Assembly: GCF_022024115.1 (NCBI RefSeq)
Contig: NZ_CP091792.1
Location: 3,348,001-3,412,000, forward strand
Length of the DNA stretch: 64,000 bases
Source of the DNA: Prevotella communis
GTDB lineage: Bacteria; Bacteroidota; Bacteroidia; Bacteroidales; Bacteroidaceae
Reading direction: 5' to 3'
The position numbers and the translations under genes are program-made. Of the stretch, positions 53,268 through 60,306 are shown piece by piece; the stretch's first letter is position 1; every line of letters starts with the position of its first letter. Under the pieces are notes generated by a model. The model had not been told where the DNA came from. It did not search any database and saw only the letters and a list, made by a program, of their open reading frames with translations.

Positions 53268-53807
53268 TTATGGTAAAGGTTTCCATATTTTCATCCCCTT
53301 CATTGATTCGGTTGGTGGATATGGAATCATCATATTCAATGATTTCATATCAGAAGTTGTTAAATCATATCGAGCCAATATGATATTATGACTTGCAACA
53401 TGATTATACCCGTATTTTCTAACAGAATCCACTGATATAAAAAACCATGAAGTCATTTTGGGGTAATCGGCAAAAAACTTCTCTAACGCTTCATTTTTCC
53501 AATCAGCACAATATATTAACGATAGTTCCACATTTGCTGTATCATGTGGCGCGACAGGCACCAAATACCCAGAAATACTATCATTCGTATGTGGAAGATT
53601 TATGTTTCCAACATATGTATCTTTAGGAAGACAGGTATCGGGGTATACGGTTGGTGACCATTGGTGACCTCTTGCCAAATAAATGAAGATGCTGTCCTTA
53701 CTTGTATTTACTGCATCTAAGCTAACCCATTCTTGATTTAAAGGCAAGACACATGACATCAATAATTCAATTGTTACAAGTACAAAGATGATTGTTTTTT
53801 TATTCAT
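53268..53807 (-). CDS. Hypothetical lipoprotein
   Basis: 179-aa predicted lipoprotein: hydrophobic N-terminus with lipobox LLMSC (Cys about 19). The mature part looks beta-rich (SKDSIFIYLARGHQW, DTANVELSLIYCADW) and no domain is recognised. Unlike its neighbours it would be membrane-anchored, which would suit protection against an envelope-acting toxin, but this is speculation. 88 nt separate its stop from the start of the next downstream gene. Confidence 0.6.
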   Translation of the reverse strand: MNKKTIIFVLVTIELLMSCVLPLNQEWVSLDAVNTSKDSIFIYLARGHQWSPTVYPDTCLPKDTYVGNINLPHTNDSISGYLVPVAPHDTANVELSLIYCADWKNEALEKFFADYPKMTSWFFISVDSVRKYGYNHVASHNIILARYDLTTSDMKSLNMMIPYPPTESMKGMKIWKPLP

Positions 53808-53851
53808 ATAGTTTAATATTATGTAATTTACGTCAATAATGAATTACATTA

Positions 53852-53868
53852 ATGCCATGGGGACTGGT
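53852..53868 (-). repeat. Junction motif CCAGTCCCCATGGCAT
   Basis: Upstream of the lipoprotein gene; the same word occurs at 53195-53206 and 55452-55467 (see findings). Confidence 0.8.
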
Positions 53869-53919
53869 ACTGAAGTCACGTTTTTTATTCGACATGGTGA
53901 TTAATCCTTAACATATCCT

Positions 53920-53976
53920 ATATAACAGAGATAAAGGGTCTTTATTATAAAAAATCAAAGACTGTCCCGCTGATCT
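53920..53976 (-). repeat. Intercistronic repeat, copy B
   Basis: Pairs with 52343-52400; on the minus strand AGATCAGCGGGACAGTC followed by TTTGATTTTTTATAATAAAG and ending in CTCTGTTATAT. It lies directly after the stop of the gene at 53978. Confidence 0.85.
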
Positions 53977-53977
53977 C

Positions 53978-54649
53978 TTAAAGATCTATACATTCTCTCA
54001 TTCTATCTGAAAATTTTTTATAGTTTATATAATTCTTATTATTCGTCAAATTTGAATCATCATCAAAAACGCCTATTGCCTTTAAGAATTCTGCATCTTT
54101 ATTGTTCTTCGATAGGCTTGCATAGAAATCTAAAGTCTTATCCATATAAAGCTTGCATTTTGGGAAGTCGCCTAAAAGATAGTAGGCTATTGCTACAGCC
54201 CGGTGATCATACTGGCAATTACGGAAAGCCCCCATTTCAGCACCATAAACAAAATCTGTAATACAGGAAAATTTATCTGCAAAAGGAAGTACATAACCCT
54301 TTATTGCATTTTCAATTTCATTAACCACATTGAGATAATAGTCTTCCGTATCAGATTCAGTAAACCTCCATTCTACAAGTCCACTCTTTGGTGGCATTAG
54401 ATATTCCATTAGACCGCCAAGAGGAAAAACATCAATCTCCAACTTCTTTCCAAAAGTTTCTATTTGGGGATAACGGATAAAATATGAACCACTATAATAA
54501 CGAACATGCTTCTCCCCCTTTGTTGCATATCCAAACATCATTTCAAGAATTATATCTTTGCTGCTCTTAATAAAAGAGCGTGATGTTTTTTTAAATCCTA
54601 GACATTTCATCATTTCTTTAAAACGTGGTTCTGTTTCAAGATTTATCAT
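53978..54649 (-). CDS. Hypothetical protein, paralog of 54737-55426
   Basis: 223-aa soluble protein. It shares with the neighbouring 229-aa protein the N-terminus INLE.EPRFKEMMK...GFKKT, the middle HVRYYSGSYFIRYPQIE and EWRF.ESD..DYYLN, and a helical TPR-like stretch DHRAVAIAYYLLGDFPKCKLYMDK. The arrangement (sensor-like N-domain of a DUF4304-like flavour plus helical pair) is seen in immunity-type proteins, but I cannot name the family. -7 box TACTTTTG at 54664-54671. The tail after residue 185 diverges from the paralog. Confidence 0.65.
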   Translation of the reverse strand: MINLETEPRFKEMMKCLGFKKTSRSFIKSSKDIILEMMFGYATKGEKHVRYYSGSYFIRYPQIETFGKKLEIDVFPLGGLMEYLMPPKSGLVEWRFTESDTEDYYLNVVNEIENAIKGYVLPFADKFSCITDFVYGAEMGAFRNCQYDHRAVAIAYYLLGDFPKCKLYMDKTLDFYASLSKNNKDAEFLKAIGVFDDDSNLTNNKNYINYKKFSDRMRECIDL

Positions 54650-54663
54650 TTTCTTTTTTTTTG

Positions 54664-54671
54664 CAAAAGTA
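54664..54671 (-). promoter_or_regulatory. -7 box for hypothetical gene
   Basis: TACTTTTG on the minus strand, 14 nt before the ATG at 54649. Confidence 0.55.
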
Positions 54672-54736
54672 TAAAATTTTTCTATTCCAATAAAGAGAAG
54701 TGAACCCCAGAAAGCTTTTTGTCCAACTTCAAATGG

Positions 54737-55426
54737 TCACTTCACGCTTGTCCCGCTGATTTCTCTGTCTTTTAATTTCTGAGAAAAGAGTAAGAGCCCT
54801 TTAAGATTCCTATTTTCTTGAGGATAATAAATCTCTTCTCTATACTCTTTTGTTTCTACAACTTCAACTCCTTTACCATAGATGTCCATGTTTTTTTGCT
54901 CTTCTATACATTGGTCAAGATAGTGCAATGCATCATCCTTCCGACCCAAAAGCACATAAGCTATTGCAACAGCCTTGTTATCAAAAAAGTTAGGAGAGAT
55001 ATTCCCTGATTCCACACCTTTTACAAAAGCCTCAATAGTAGAATATTTCTCCATATATGGAATAACATATTGACCCATGATCTCTTTTATATCATTTATC
55101 ATATGAAGATAATACTCGTCTGAATCAGAATCAGCTAATCTCCATTCTCGAAAGCGGTTCTCTGGAGTCAAATAACCAATCTGACCATGTGGTCCACATA
55201 CATATTCTCCGATACTATCGGCCAACGCTTCTATCTTTGGATAAACGATGGAATACATGCAGTCATAGTACCTAACAAATTTTTGTCCATATGTTCCATA
55301 GCCAAAACTTAACTTCATAATAGATTCCCTATCATGTCTGACGAAGCCATATTTTGTTTTTTTGAAACCAAATAGTTTCATAATCTCTTTGAAACGTGGT
55401 TCCGATTCTAAATTTATTCTTGCCAT
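54737..55426 (-). CDS. Hypothetical protein, paralog of 53978-54649
   Basis: 229-aa soluble protein, second member of the local paralog pair (RINLESEPRFKEIMKLFGF, FVRYYDCMYSIVYPKIE, EWRLADSDSDEYYLH, DNKAVAIAYVLLGRKDDAL). Its last residues, EISGTSVK, are encoded by the same AATCAGCGGGACAAGCGTGA word that is non-coding after neighbouring genes, so the repeat appears to have replaced the original end. Tandem duplication followed by divergence, or separate capture, could explain the pair. Function unknown. Confidence 0.65.
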   Translation of the reverse strand: MARINLESEPRFKEIMKLFGFKKTKYGFVRHDRESIMKLSFGYGTYGQKFVRYYDCMYSIVYPKIEALADSIGEYVCGPHGQIGYLTPENRFREWRLADSDSDEYYLHMINDIKEIMGQYVIPYMEKYSTIEAFVKGVESGNISPNFFDNKAVAIAYVLLGRKDDALHYLDQCIEEQKNMDIYGKGVEVVETKEYREEIYYPQENRNLKGLLLFSQKLKDREISGTSVK

Positions 55427-55451
55427 AGACAGTTTTTATTTTTCTTGCAAG

Positions 55452-55472
55452 ATGCCATGGGGACTGGTCCCT
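55452..55472 (-). repeat. Junction motif with GGGAC/GTCCC palindrome
   Basis: Minus strand AGGGACCAGTCCCCATGGCA: the most complete junction, GGGAC-CA-GTCCC followed by CATGGCA. Confidence 0.8.
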
Positions 55473-55660
55473 GTCATCACTCCATTATACTCTTTCTGCG
55501 CATGCACCATGATGCTGCAGAAAAATGGAAGCAATAAGACTATAAATCCTCTGAAAGATTTCATAGCGTAATTTTTTAATGTTTTTAGTTCTGGTTATTA
55601 TACTTTTTGCAAAAATAAAGAGAATAGTTTATATGTCAAAGCGTTTTAACAATCTTAACA
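55473..55660. other. AT-rich intergenic region
   Basis: Short frames only. A plus-strand frame across 55362-55571 and a minus frame with a hydrophobic SFRGFIVLLLPFFCS stretch may be remains of a secreted-protein start, but nothing intact is seen. Confidence 0.4.
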
Positions 55661-55704
55661 TAGCAACTCGATGAGTTAGTGGTAGCAACTCGATGAGTTA
55701 GTGG
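55661..55704 (+). repeat. 22-bp tandem repeat x2
   Basis: TAGCAACTCGATGAGTTAGTGG twice, exact, then a related third unit (TCGTAACTCGTTGATCTCAG) that leads into the dispersed repeat. Confidence 0.9.
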
Positions 55705-55708
55705 TCGT

Positions 55709-55912
55709 AACTCGTTGATCTCAGCATACACCCCACCCAATCTCAGAAAAGGCCTTTATATAAAAGGAGAACGGAGGGGTTAGTGTTGTGCTAACAGTAA
55801 CCCCAACACTACACCTAACAGTAACCCCAACACTACACCCTCGTCATTCAGGCCATCTTGAGGAGCAACTCGTCGTTTCTCTATTAGCAACACGTTGTTT
55901 CTCTACTCCTTA
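55709..55912 (+). repeat. Dispersed repeat copy 3 plus GAGCAACTCG block
   Basis: GTTGATCTCAG, CATACACCCCACCCAATCTC and the GGAGGGGTTAGTGTT core, nearly identical to copy 2; then CCCTCGTCATTCAGGCCATC, the equivalent of the IS66 target site in copy 1; then GAGCAACTCGTCGTTTCTCT matching the hairpin at 15584-15632. Confidence 0.9.
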
Positions 55913-56228
55913 ACCATAGTTTTTTTACGCGCTAGTTAGGAAATTTTTACTGGCTAGTTTGAGAATAAAAAATACGTCGTCAGCGGAATCAGATTACGTG
56001 CCGAGCGGACTCCGAGTCCGTCCCCTACGTACGATTATCCAGTACTTATGCCTATTTAGCACAAGATATCAAGTCCAATCAGAAACCATCGGTTAAGGCA
56101 TCCTAAGTTAGGGACTAAGGAGTCGCAAACCTATGACTTGGCAACAGGAAACCATTGAGTTACGACCACTAACTTATTGAGTTACGAGGTCAAAGTGCCT
56201 GAAATACAAGTTCAAAGTTACTGAGTGA

Positions 56229-56278
56229 GAGGGCAGTGAGAGGTGAGGGAGAGGTTGAAAGCACCTCTCACTGCCCTC
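56229..56278. repeat. 17-bp perfect inverted repeat
   Basis: GAGGGCAGTGAGAGGTG (56229-56245) and CACCTCTCACTGCCCTC (56262-56278), 16-nt loop. A partial third copy GAGTGAGAGGTGGGGC follows at 56311-56326. No T run, so not an ordinary terminator. Confidence 0.9.
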
Positions 56279-56407
56279 AAAGCCTTTACTACGGGGCTTT
56301 TCCAACGTATGGAGTGAGAGGTGGGGCTAAATCGTTTATTCTTGTCGAAAAAAGACGAAACACTTTCTTTTTCATCTTGCGTAGTACTATGACTCAGGAA
56401 ACCGGAC

Positions 56408-56519
56408 ATACAGATACAGATGATACAGAGGTTTTCTGAAAACGCTTTGCGTACACCTGCACATATACGTACGTACGCGAGAAAGTCTATAAAATGTACT
56501 GTATCATCTGTATCTGTAT
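56408..56519. repeat. 21-bp perfect inverted repeat, 70-bp spacer
   Basis: ATACAGATACAGATGATACA+G (56408-56428) and its exact complement (56499-56519). The spacer holds a second palindromic stretch ACGTACGTACG near 56467-56477. Confidence 0.92.
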
Positions 56520-56598
56520 TTCTCAGAAGATGAAAAATGTCCAGACACCATGGAAATACACAAAAAATGCCGTCTGTGTAATATGATGTAATCGAAAA

Positions 56599-56630
56599 TT
56601 TGCGGTTTTACGGAAAAACTTCTACTTTTG
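56599..56630 (+). promoter_or_regulatory. Promoter of TonB-like gene
   Basis: TTTG (56599-56602), 20-nt spacer, TACTTTTG (56623-56630), 45 nt before the ATG at 56676. Confidence 0.85.
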
Positions 56631-56675
56631 CAGCGTCATGACAAAAGAACATTAAAAACTTAAAATGTAAAGATT

Positions 56676-57086
56676 ATGAAGAAAATCGCTTTTTTGTTGC
56701 TTGTAGCCCTGCTGAGCACAACAACGATAACGGCACAGAAGACCGTAATATCAATGAACCAGTCGAAAGAAAAGGTATTCGACGTTGTAGAGAATATGCC
56801 CGAGTTCCCTGGAGGCCAGGACAGTTTGATGAGTTTTCTTATGCACACCATAAAGTATCCTAAAGAGGCAATGGAAAAAGGTATACAGGGGCGCGTAGTT
56901 GCAAAGTTCATTGTCGAGAAAGACGGACAGGTAAGCACTCCGAAGGTTGTACGCTCTGTGTATCCCGCACTCGACGAAGAGGCTCTGCGTGTGATTCGCT
57001 GTATGCCGAAATGGAAGCCTGGCAAGCAGAATGGAAGAGAAGTACGCGTATTTTTCACCCTTCCCGTCACTTTCCGAATGAAATAA
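56676..57086 (+). CDS. TonB C-terminal domain protein
   Basis: 136-aa exported protein: signal peptide ends in TITAQ (about residue 21), followed directly by a TonB C-terminal domain (about 45-136: PEFPGGQDSLMSFL, YPKEAMEKGIQGRVVAKFIV, LDEEALRVIRCMPKWKPGKQNG). Unlike true TonB it has no N-terminal transmembrane anchor plus proline-rich spacer, so it is a free or periplasmic TonB-like domain. Energising of outer-membrane transport is therefore unlikely on its own. It is 4 nt upstream of the TPR lipoprotein and shares its promoter. Confidence 0.85.
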   Translation: MKKIAFLLLVALLSTTTITAQKTVISMNQSKEKVFDVVENMPEFPGGQDSLMSFLMHTIKYPKEAMEKGIQGRVVAKFIVEKDGQVSTPKVVRSVYPALDEEALRVIRCMPKWKPGKQNGREVRVFFTLPVTFRMK

Positions 57087-57090
57087 ACTC

Positions 57091-58653
57091 ATGCAGAAGA
57101 CCTTTTCCATCATAATAATGATATCTCTCTTCTTGGCAGGCTGTTCACATGAGCAGCCTTGCCAAGACTCTCTCTTGCAGGCAGAGCGAATCATAGACCA
57201 GTATCCAGACTCAGCCATGCTGCTTCTGGCGCCTCTCAACACAGACTCGCTCGCCACCACGCAGGACAGTGCCCTTTACGGACTTCTCTTCACGGAAGCC
57301 ATCCACCGTAAGGGCCTCACCTTCAACAACGACACGCTCATTGCCCAAAGTGAGAAATATTACAGAAACGTCGGCAACAACGATTGCAGATTAGCCAGAA
57401 GCCTGCTCCATCACGCTATCGTACTCTACAGTCAGCAATCCTATGCCGAGGCGTTCGCACTCATCAAGGAGGCAGAAGAGATGGCTGCACAGCTTGGCGA
57501 CCCCGCTTTCTGCTACGAACTGTATGCCGTACTGGGCGATATGTACGACAATGCCTACGACAAGACAGCCACTCTGCACTACTATCAGCGTTCGCTGGAT
57601 GCTGCCAGACAGGCACACAACGACCAGTGGGCAGCCCGAATGCTCAACAACATGGCTACCACTTTCGACCAGCTGGAAGAACGCGACAGTTTCATGTACT
57701 ACATGCAACAAGTGGAACCACTACTTCCTAAGCTCGACGGTGTGATTCGGGCTGTTGCGCTTTGCAACATGGGAAGCTACCAATTAAAGGAGGGCGACAC
57801 AATAGCAGCCAAACAGAGCCTGCTACAGGCACTTAAACTGACATATCTAGACAAAGCCAACTATCTGCTGGCCAATATTGCCAAAGGTGAGGGTGACTTT
57901 AACAGAGCCACCAACCTGTGGTATCAGACCCTGCAGGCAGAGGAATTAGACCTGCAAATCAAAGCCCACGAACAGCTCATCAGGCATTTTAGCCAACAAC
58001 AGGACTTTCGCAGGAGCAGCGAACTGTCGCAGCGTCTGAACGATCTCTATCGCAGAAGTAGCGAACTGAGCGACCGTACTGGTATTCACGGTATGCAACA
58101 GCAGTACGAGCGTGCACAGGCTGAGCAACGCCAGTATCGGCTCGTCATCATTTCATTAGGCATAGCCTCACTACTATTGTTACTGTTGCTATCGCTCAGC
58201 TATTACCACCGATGGCGCATCCGGCATTACAATCAACTGGTAAGCGATATATCCATACAACTCACGGACATGGAACAGTTGCGGCAGAAACTGAATCAGC
58301 AACAGCAGACCGACCAGCAACAGCAACTGCTTGCAGCTGACATCATAGCCCGGCTGCGTACCTTGGCACAACGTGGCCAACCAGCATCTGAAGCTGACTG
58401 GACGGCTCTCGTGGAGGCCTACCGACAGCATTGTCCGCAGTTCCTCACGATGCTTTCATCCATCAACAGCCTGCAGTCACGCGAACTCAACGTCTGTCTG
58501 CTCATCCGCCTGCGCTTCCAGCCTTCTGAGGTCGCCGTGCTCACAGCCTCATCGCCCCAGTCGGTCACCAACCTGCGTGTGCGTCTGTTGCAGAAGGTAT
58601 TTCATCTACAGGGTGGTGCACGCGATTTCGACGAGCACCTGCGTGAATGTTAA
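57091..58653 (+). CDS. TPR lipoprotein with membrane segment and C-terminal HTH-like domain
   Basis: 520-aa paralog of the protein at 10113: lipobox LAGC (Cys about 18), helical TPR region (about 25-330), transmembrane helix (about 352-369, LVIISLGIASLLLLLLLSLS), Gln-rich coiled coil (about 380-425) and a C-terminal HTH-like part (ELNVCLLIRLRFQPSEVAVL, then TASSPQSVTNLRVRLLQK). Likely an envelope-anchored regulator or sensor; target unknown. Co-transcribed with the TonB-domain gene (4-nt gap). Confidence 0.8.
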   Translation: MQKTFSIIIMISLFLAGCSHEQPCQDSLLQAERIIDQYPDSAMLLLAPLNTDSLATTQDSALYGLLFTEAIHRKGLTFNNDTLIAQSEKYYRNVGNNDCRLARSLLHHAIVLYSQQSYAEAFALIKEAEEMAAQLGDPAFCYELYAVLGDMYDNAYDKTATLHYYQRSLDAARQAHNDQWAARMLNNMATTFDQLEERDSFMYYMQQVEPLLPKLDGVIRAVALCNMGSYQLKEGDTIAAKQSLLQALKLTYLDKANYLLANIAKGEGDFNRATNLWYQTLQAEELDLQIKAHEQLIRHFSQQQDFRRSSELSQRLNDLYRRSSELSDRTGIHGMQQQYERAQAEQRQYRLVIISLGIASLLLLLLLSLSYYHRWRIRHYNQLVSDISIQLTDMEQLRQKLNQQQQTDQQQQLLAADIIARLRTLAQRGQPASEADWTALVEAYRQHCPQFLTMLSSINSLQSRELNVCLLIRLRFQPSEVAVLTASSPQSVTNLRVRLLQKVFHLQGGARDFDEHLREC

Positions 58654-58734
58654 CGTCCTACTGATTCTATGGTGTGCGCCTTAACAAGGATTAGTGAGAC
58701 GCAAGAATAAAAACAAAAAAAAGAAACGAGTTTC

Positions 58735-58765
58735 TTTGTTATGCGCTCAACTTTTCGTACCTTTG
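58735..58765 (+). promoter_or_regulatory. Promoter of AICAR transformylase gene
   Basis: TTTG (58735-58738), 19-nt spacer, TACCTTTG (58758-58765), 30 nt before ATG 58796. Confidence 0.8.
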
Positions 58766-58795
58766 CAGTCGGAAATAATAATTCTTCTCAAAAAC

Positions 58796-59986
58796 ATGAA
58801 AGAACTAGCCCTGAAGTACGGATGTAATCCGAATCAGAAACCTTCCCGCATTTTTATGAACGATGGCAGCAATCTGCCTATCGAAGTAGTTAACGGCCGC
58901 CCTGGCTACATCAACCTCTTGGACGCATTGAACTCCTGGCAGTTGGTGAAAGAGCTGAAACAGGCCACCGGTCTGCCCTCTGCAGCCTCTTTCAAGCACG
59001 TATCACCTGCTGGTGCTGCTGTAGGTCTGCCCCTGAGCGACACGCTGAAGCACATCTATTTCGTAGATGACATCCCAGGCCTGGACGAGAGTCCCATTGC
59101 CTGCGCCTATGCCCGTGCCCGCGGCGCCGACCGTATGTCTTCTTATGGCGACTTTATCGCCCTGAGCGACACCTGCGACAAGACCACCGCCCTGATTATC
59201 AAGCGCGAGGTAAGTGATGGTGTCATTGCCCCCGACTACACTCCCGAGGCTCTGGAGATTCTGAAGGACAAGCGTAAGGGCACCTACAACGTGATTAAGA
59301 TTGACCCCGCCTACAAGCCCGCTCCCGTGGAGACGAAGCAGGTATTCGGCGTTACCTTCGAACAGGGCCGCAACGAGATCCAGTTGGACGACCCCGCATT
59401 GTTCGAGAATATCCCCACACAGAACAAGACTTTCTCTGCTGAGGCTCGTCGCGACCTGATGATTGCCCTCATCACCCTGAAATATACACAGTCAAACTCT
59501 GTGTGCTACGTGAAGGACGGACAGGCTATCGGTATCGGTGCCGGTCAGCAGAGCCGTATCCACTGTACCCGTCTGGCTGGTCAGAAGGCCGACATCTGGT
59601 GGTTGCGCCAGCACCCCAAAGTGCTCGCCCTGCCTTTCAAGGAGGGTATCCGTCGTGCCGACCGCGACAACACCATTGATGTGTATATCTCTGAAGACGA
59701 GCACGACGACGTGTTGCGCGACGGTGCTTGGCAGCAGTTCTTCTCTGAGAAGCCCGAGGTGCTGACCCTGGCCGAGAAGAAAGAGTGGATTGCCAAGAAC
59801 ACCGAGGTAAGTCTGGGCAGTGATGCCTTCTTCCCCTTCGGCGACAATATTGAGCGTGCCCACAAGAGTGGCGTGCAGTATATCGCTCAGGCTGGTGGTA
59901 GCGTACGCGATGACCATGTGATCATGACTTGCGACAAATACGGTATTGCCATGGCCTTCACAGGTGTACGTTTGTTCCATCATTAA
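58796..59986 (+). CDS. Stand-alone AICAR transformylase
   Basis: 396-aa phosphoribosylaminoimidazolecarboxamide formyltransferase: transfers a formyl group from 10-formyl-THF to AICAR in purine synthesis. It contains only the PurH C-terminal domain, with the catalytic Lys-His in FKHVSPAGAAVG (about residues 66-77), and GAGQQSRIHCTRLA and a C-terminal GSVRDDHVI segment. The IMP cyclohydrolase domain found in bifunctional PurH is absent, so another protein must close the ring. The frame from 58694 runs through the promoter, so the start is ATG 58796. Followed by a small basic protein after 12 nt. Confidence 0.92.
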   Translation: MKELALKYGCNPNQKPSRIFMNDGSNLPIEVVNGRPGYINLLDALNSWQLVKELKQATGLPSAASFKHVSPAGAAVGLPLSDTLKHIYFVDDIPGLDESPIACAYARARGADRMSSYGDFIALSDTCDKTTALIIKREVSDGVIAPDYTPEALEILKDKRKGTYNVIKIDPAYKPAPVETKQVFGVTFEQGRNEIQLDDPALFENIPTQNKTFSAEARRDLMIALITLKYTQSNSVCYVKDGQAIGIGAGQQSRIHCTRLAGQKADIWWLRQHPKVLALPFKEGIRRADRDNTIDVYISEDEHDDVLRDGAWQQFFSEKPEVLTLAEKKEWIAKNTEVSLGSDAFFPFGDNIERAHKSGVQYIAQAGGSVRDDHVIMTCDKYGIAMAFTGVRLFHH

Positions 59987-59998
59987 TCCTTTTATACT

Positions 59999-60196
59999 AT
60001 GGTTGGCGAAGACGATTTTCAAAGCATTCTTGAGAATGGCATTTCTTTCGGAAGAGGTGGCGAACGCAAAGACCCCAACGAAGGAAAGGTGAAGACCAAA
60101 GCCAAGAAGAAAAAGTACATTACGGGAGCTCACGGCAGCGGTTCTGCCAGGCAAAAAGCCAAGTATCGCGAGCAACGAGCCAACCGTAAACACTGA
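59999..60196 (+). CDS. Small basic hypothetical protein
   Basis: 65 aa, acidic N-terminus (MVGEDDFQSILENG) and strongly basic C-terminal half (KVKTKAKKKKYITG, ARQKAKYREQRANRKH). No family recognised; could bind RNA or DNA. Being 12 nt behind the AICAR transformylase and ahead of a terminator supports a real, co-transcribed gene. Confidence 0.55.
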   Translation: MVGEDDFQSILENGISFGRGGERKDPNEGKVKTKAKKKKYITGAHGSGSARQKAKYREQRANRKH

Positions 60197-60231
60197 TTTT
60201 GCCGCTTATGCGACATATTGAATAACTTATG

Positions 60232-60266
60232 AAACATCCGACGCAGTCAATGCGCCGGATGTTTTG
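60232..60266 (+). terminator. Terminator after AICAR transformylase operon
   Basis: AACATCCGACGCA / TGCGCCGGATGTT (one mismatch), 5-nt loop, followed by TTTG. It abuts the -7 box of the next gene. Confidence 0.75.
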
Positions 60267-60274
60267 TATTTTTG
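60267..60274 (+). promoter_or_regulatory. -7 box of GH3 gene
   Basis: TATTTTTG, 32 nt before the ATG at 60307; no clear -33 element. Confidence 0.55.
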
Positions 60275-60306
60275 CACGGTAGAACCATAAAACTATAAGC
60301 ATTAAC

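Larger units (their letters stand above)
55913..56598. other. Non-coding repeat-rich region
   Basis: No supportable gene. Holds a short palindrome CGGACTC-C-GAGTCCG (56006-56020), echoes of AACTCATTGAG-type units (56153-56190) and two large inverted repeats listed separately. Confidence 0.6.

Noticed and set aside
51573..55472. Integron-type attC sites between the small genes
   Set aside because: No GTTRRRY/RYYYAAC core pairs and no integrase; the palindromic junction motif is of a different kind.
55661..55704. CRISPR-like repeat
   Set aside because: Only two adjacent 22-bp copies with no spacers between them and no cas genes.
56236..56439. Short ORFs on both strands (56236-56439 plus, 56218-56409 minus)
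   Set aside because: They run through the 17-bp and 21-bp inverted repeats, have no promoter or family match and look like chance frames.
56676..57086. Calling the 136-aa protein a full energy transducer TonB
   Set aside because: It has a cleavable signal peptide and only the C-terminal domain; the membrane anchor and proline-rich spacer are missing.
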